NCBI RefSeq assembly: GCF_004366595.1
Contig: NZ_SORE01000033.1
Location: 1 to 61,591 of the forward strand
Direction: 5' to 3'
Length of the DNA: 61,591 nucleotides
Source of the DNA: Paraburkholderia rhizosphaerae
GTDB taxonomy: Bacteria > Pseudomonadota > Gammaproteobacteria > Burkholderiales > Burkholderiaceae
How positions within the stretch are numbered: the stretch's first letter is position 1; each line of letters begins with the position of its first letter. Shown one piece after another: positions 59,533 to 61,591 of the stretch. Made by a program: the position numbers and the translations under genes. The notes beneath the pieces are model-generated. The model was not told the DNA's origin. It was given only the letters and a program-made list of their open reading frames with translations, and ran no database searches.

Positions 59533-59838
59533 CTAGCCGTTCGTCGATGAATGGGTGCTGGCAGTCGTGCGTGGCGGCATACAATCTTTCGCGTACTCGG
59601 CATTGAGCCGGTTTCGCGCCTCGCCGATATCCGGCGAATAGTTATCGAGCGCCGGACGATAGCCGAACGATTCCAGTTCCGCCAGCTCACGATGCACGTC
59701 CGCCGTCGTCGGTGAGCCGTTCGCGACTTTGAACGGGTAGCTATTGCACTCCTTCGGGGTGAGATGCATGGATGCAAAGGTGAGCGAACTTGCCGCCATC
59801 AACGCGAGCGGCATCACGCGCAGCACAACTGATTTCAT
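59533..59838 (-). CDS. DUF4148 secreted protein
   Basis: The ATG at 59838 follows GGAAGGAG and gives about 101 residues; the frame reaches 59859. Signal peptide (MKSVVLRVMPLALMAASSL, cleaved near FAS), then LTPKECNSYPF and the GYRPALDNYSPD block with the second cysteine, the DUF4148 pattern widespread in Burkholderia. The usual function is unknown; it acts in the periplasm or outside. Confidence 0.82.
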   Translation of the reverse strand: MKSVVLRVMPLALMAASSLTFASMHLTPKECNSYPFKVANGSPTTADVHRELAELESFGYRPALDNYSPDIGEARNRLNAEYAKDCMPPRTTASTHSSTNG

Positions 59839-60294
59839 GATTGTCTCCTTCCATAACATGTCATTGAGTCAGCCACGTGTCCTGTCGCCGACTGCCCTTC
59901 CAAACTACGCCGGGCGAAGTGTCTGGCGGTGATCAATCGAATTAACGTTTTGTCATCCGTGAGTGCATGGAATTAAACTTCAAGCTTCCAGGTGCTGCGT
60001 ATCCAGATATGAATTTGCGGGCCAAGGAATTCCTGTCCTTTCCGCGACAACGGCCCGGGTTCTGGCTCGTTGTGATGGTGCTTTATCCGGTGCTGTCGGC
60101 GGACGCTATTTCTTTACCGGCGCAGCGTGGTGGCATTGACCGCTGCTTCGGCGCAAACACGCGTGCCCGAAGCGTTACGCGCGTGTCATCAAGTATTGCG
60201 GTGAGCCCGATAGAATGACCGGCCGCGGCAGTGCGATCGGCGCATAGTTTGGCTGTCGATTGAATATCACTGTCTTTCGTTCCGGCAATTTTCA
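59839..60294. other. intergenic region with degraded sequence
   Basis: About 455 bases. The first part is the DUF4148 promoter; from about 59967 there is an apparent relic of a membrane-protein gene, described separately. Confidence 0.35.
59967..60120 (+). pseudogene. possible relic of a CPBP-family membrane protease gene
   Basis: A stretch reads FLSFPRQRPGFWLVVMVLYP followed by VLSADAISL. The RQRPxxWLxVMxLYPxLS pattern is what I recall from CPBP (CAAX-protease-like) proteins of Burkholderiaceae, but the catalytic EE, R and H motifs that should follow are absent and the frame runs into unrelated sequence. Confidence 0.35.
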
Positions 60295-60693
60295 ATGAGG
60301 GTCGCTGCGTTCATGAACGAATACTGCATGTTCAAGGGCAGGCTGCTGCGCGCCGCGCCCTTCAAGGACGGCTATCCGGGTAGCCCGCATTACGTCATCA
60401 CAGCGACCGGGAACGACAATGTGCCATTCAACATCGTCGTGAATTCGGCTTCGACCGAACCGGGTGAGGACGGGAGTGACGATGTCTACTTCCATGCCAA
60501 TCAGAATTTTACCGATCCGCTAACGGACAAGTTGAACGCGCTCGATTTCGGCCTCTAGCATAACCGCGACTTCTGGGTGCCGACCGCGTCGAATGTCGTT
60601 GTATTCGGATTGGGTTTCCTGTTCTTGCCGAAGAAGGATGGCTTGCACGAAACGCATATGAATCCGTTGCCGGAGTTTATTCGCGGCAGCTAG
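60295..60693 (+). pseudogene. DUF2278 (YukJ-like) gene interrupted by an in-frame amber codon
   Basis: The frame from 60295 (or ATG at 60313) resembles DUF2278: CMFKGRLLRAAPFKDGYPG, SPHYVITA, FNIVVNSAS, DDVYFHANQNFTDPLTDKL. It stops at TAG 60556-60558 after 87 residues, and the same frame then continues open for 44 codons (VFGLGFLFLPKKDGLHETHM) to a TAG at 60691. HxxHMN-like residues near the end fit the family's conserved region. It looks like a gene with a nonsense mutation and a shortened 3' end, though the first 87 residues may still be made. Confidence 0.55.
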
Positions 60694-60745
60694 CGGCGCG
60701 ACGGTAGATGCGACGGCGACGCTCCCACTAAGAACATCACGCGAT

Positions 60746-61378
60746 CTACACACGCGACGTTAAAAGCCGGATTCCGGCAACGCCGAATACGATCGCGAGA
60801 CATCCTTCCATCGTGCGACGCATCCGCGAGTACATACGGCGAGCCGAGTCCGTCGAAAACAGCATTGCATAACCGCTAAAGACGATGCACCCGATGACCG
60901 CGCAACCGGAAATGACAGCACCTTGCGCAGATCCTGAACGGCTCGCTGACAGGGCGACAATTGAAATCCACACGAGGATGGCTTTCGGATTGGTGAGATG
61001 CAGCAAGGCTCCGCGAGCGTAAAAATGCTTCAATGAGCGTGTCTGCGGTGTGTTCGGTGTTGTTACGTCCACATGCGAGAGCGCGGTGCGTCCCGATTTG
61101 AACGCTAGCCACAGCAGATACAAGCCACCGAAAATCTTCACTGCGATGATGAACTGGGACCACGCGACAAGGGCTGCCGACACGCCTCGCGCTGCCACTG
61201 TCGCCCAGAACATTGAACCTGAAATGACACCAAGGGAAAAGGCCAAGGCGGCTTTCCGCCCATAATGAGCCGCTGTGGAGATGATCGCGAGATTGCTGGG
61301 TCCGGGGCTCGCGGTACCCACCAGATACGTGGCGTACGCCAGCAGCAGGTTTGCGGAAAAGAGGGTATTTCCAGTCAT
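60746..61378 (-). CDS. LysE-family translocator
   Basis: I place the start at the ATG at 61378 (MTGNTLFSANLLLAYATYL), giving about 210 residues; the frame extends to 61477 with another possible ATG. Six-helix LysE/RhtB fold with LVGTASPGPSNLAIISTAAHYGRK and LLHLTNPKAILVWISIVAL. Exports amino acids or similar small molecules. It is less similar to the LysE gene at 47264 than to typical RhtB proteins. Convergent with the DUF2278 relic. Confidence 0.88.
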   Translation of the reverse strand: MTGNTLFSANLLLAYATYLVGTASPGPSNLAIISTAAHYGRKAALAFSLGVISGSMFWATVAARGVSAALVAWSQFIIAVKIFGGLYLLWLAFKSGRTALSHVDVTTPNTPQTRSLKHFYARGALLHLTNPKAILVWISIVALSASRSGSAQGAVISGCAVIGCIVFSGYAMLFSTDSARRMYSRMRRTMEGCLAIVFGVAGIRLLTSRV

Positions 61379-61483
61379 CTGGAATCTCAGGATGGCAGAA
61401 GTCCTGAGATTGCCGAAGGATGGGCGCCGCACGCCATAGACAATTGCCCGGCGTTTCGCCGGGCCGGTTGCATCCATAGTCGC

Positions 61484-61591
61484 CTAGATCATGTAAAGAT
61501 CGACGTATTCATTCACCGGCATCGCTTCGAGCGTTGCCTGGTCCAGCGACACGTTGAGAATCGCCTGTTGTTGTTTCACCGGGAAACGCCG
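61484..61591 (-). CDS. C-terminal end of an unidentified protein (cut by window edge)
   Basis: On minus, 35 codons end in TAG at 61484-61486: RRFPVKQQQAILNVSLDQAT then LEAMPVNEYVDLYMI. Composition and codon use look genuine. Its reading direction is the same as the LysE gene, 106 bases upstream of it. I do not recognise the family from so short a part. Confidence 0.55.
   Translation of the reverse strand, partial: RRFPVKQQQAILNVSLDQATLEAMPVNEYVDLYMI

Overview
The window looks like a chromosomal segment of a high-GC betaproteobacterium of the Burkholderiaceae, most likely Paraburkholderia, Caballeronia or Burkholderia. The evidence is the start of a LeuC typical of that family at the left edge, a Burkholderia-type trimeric porin, a DUF4148 secreted protein, an RcnB-like periplasmic protein, a three-domain kinase/ATPase/histidine kinase giant, and strong G/C third-position bias. 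No rRNA, tRNA, CRISPR array, transposase, integrase or phage gene was found.

Layout. 1-4.5 kb: 5' end of leuC (minus), a deleted quinone-oxidoreductase pseudogene, a divergent EamA exporter/LysR regulator pair, and a homocysteine S-methyltransferase-type gene. 4.5-10 kb: one 1835-residue signalling protein on minus. 10.5-17.2 kb: an RcnB-like protein, then a complete RND efflux operon (adaptor, pump, outer-membrane channel); the channel's signal peptide holds ten tandem 9-bp repeats. 17.4-21.2 kb: a secreted unknown, a YeeE/TsuA-type sulfur transporter and a CLC channel. 21.3-27.8 kb (minus): a five-gene run of L-lactate permease, small membrane protein, gamma-glutamyltransferase/HpxW-type amidohydrolase, SLC13 permease and AEC carrier, which reads as a carboxylate or amide utilisation locus. 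28.3-34.7 kb: BON protein, DeoR regulator with MFS transporter, a histidine-rich membrane protein, a MocR regulator and a porin.

35.6-40 kb: an XRE/MmyB regulator convergent with a GNAT-azoreductase-epimerase-MocR operon. 40.2-51.4 kb: mostly ordinary metabolism and transport (cysteine synthase, EF-G paralogue, KdgT, MDR dehydrogenase, sensor kinase, LysE, MFS, YecD-type hydrolase, DUF2905, RidA). 51.4-61.6 kb is more accessory in character: a methyltransferase, three AraC regulators (two clearly paralogous), a 370-residue protein made almost wholly of 42-residue SKWP-type repeats, an orphan flagellin divergent from it, a DUF4148 protein, gene remnants and a LysE exporter.

The most striking item is the SKWP-repeat protein at 55277-56389. 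This repeat is known to me from very large type III effectors of Ralstonia (RipS/Skwp) and Xanthomonas (XopAD); here it is a small stand-alone protein divergent from a flagellin and flanked by AraC regulators, in more A/T-rich DNA than its surroundings. Other items worth attention are the 9-bp minisatellite inside an outer-membrane lipoprotein signal peptide, a GGT-family enzyme in a carboxylate-transport operon, and an amber-interrupted DUF2278 gene. Function calls rest on reading motifs by eye; no database search was run.
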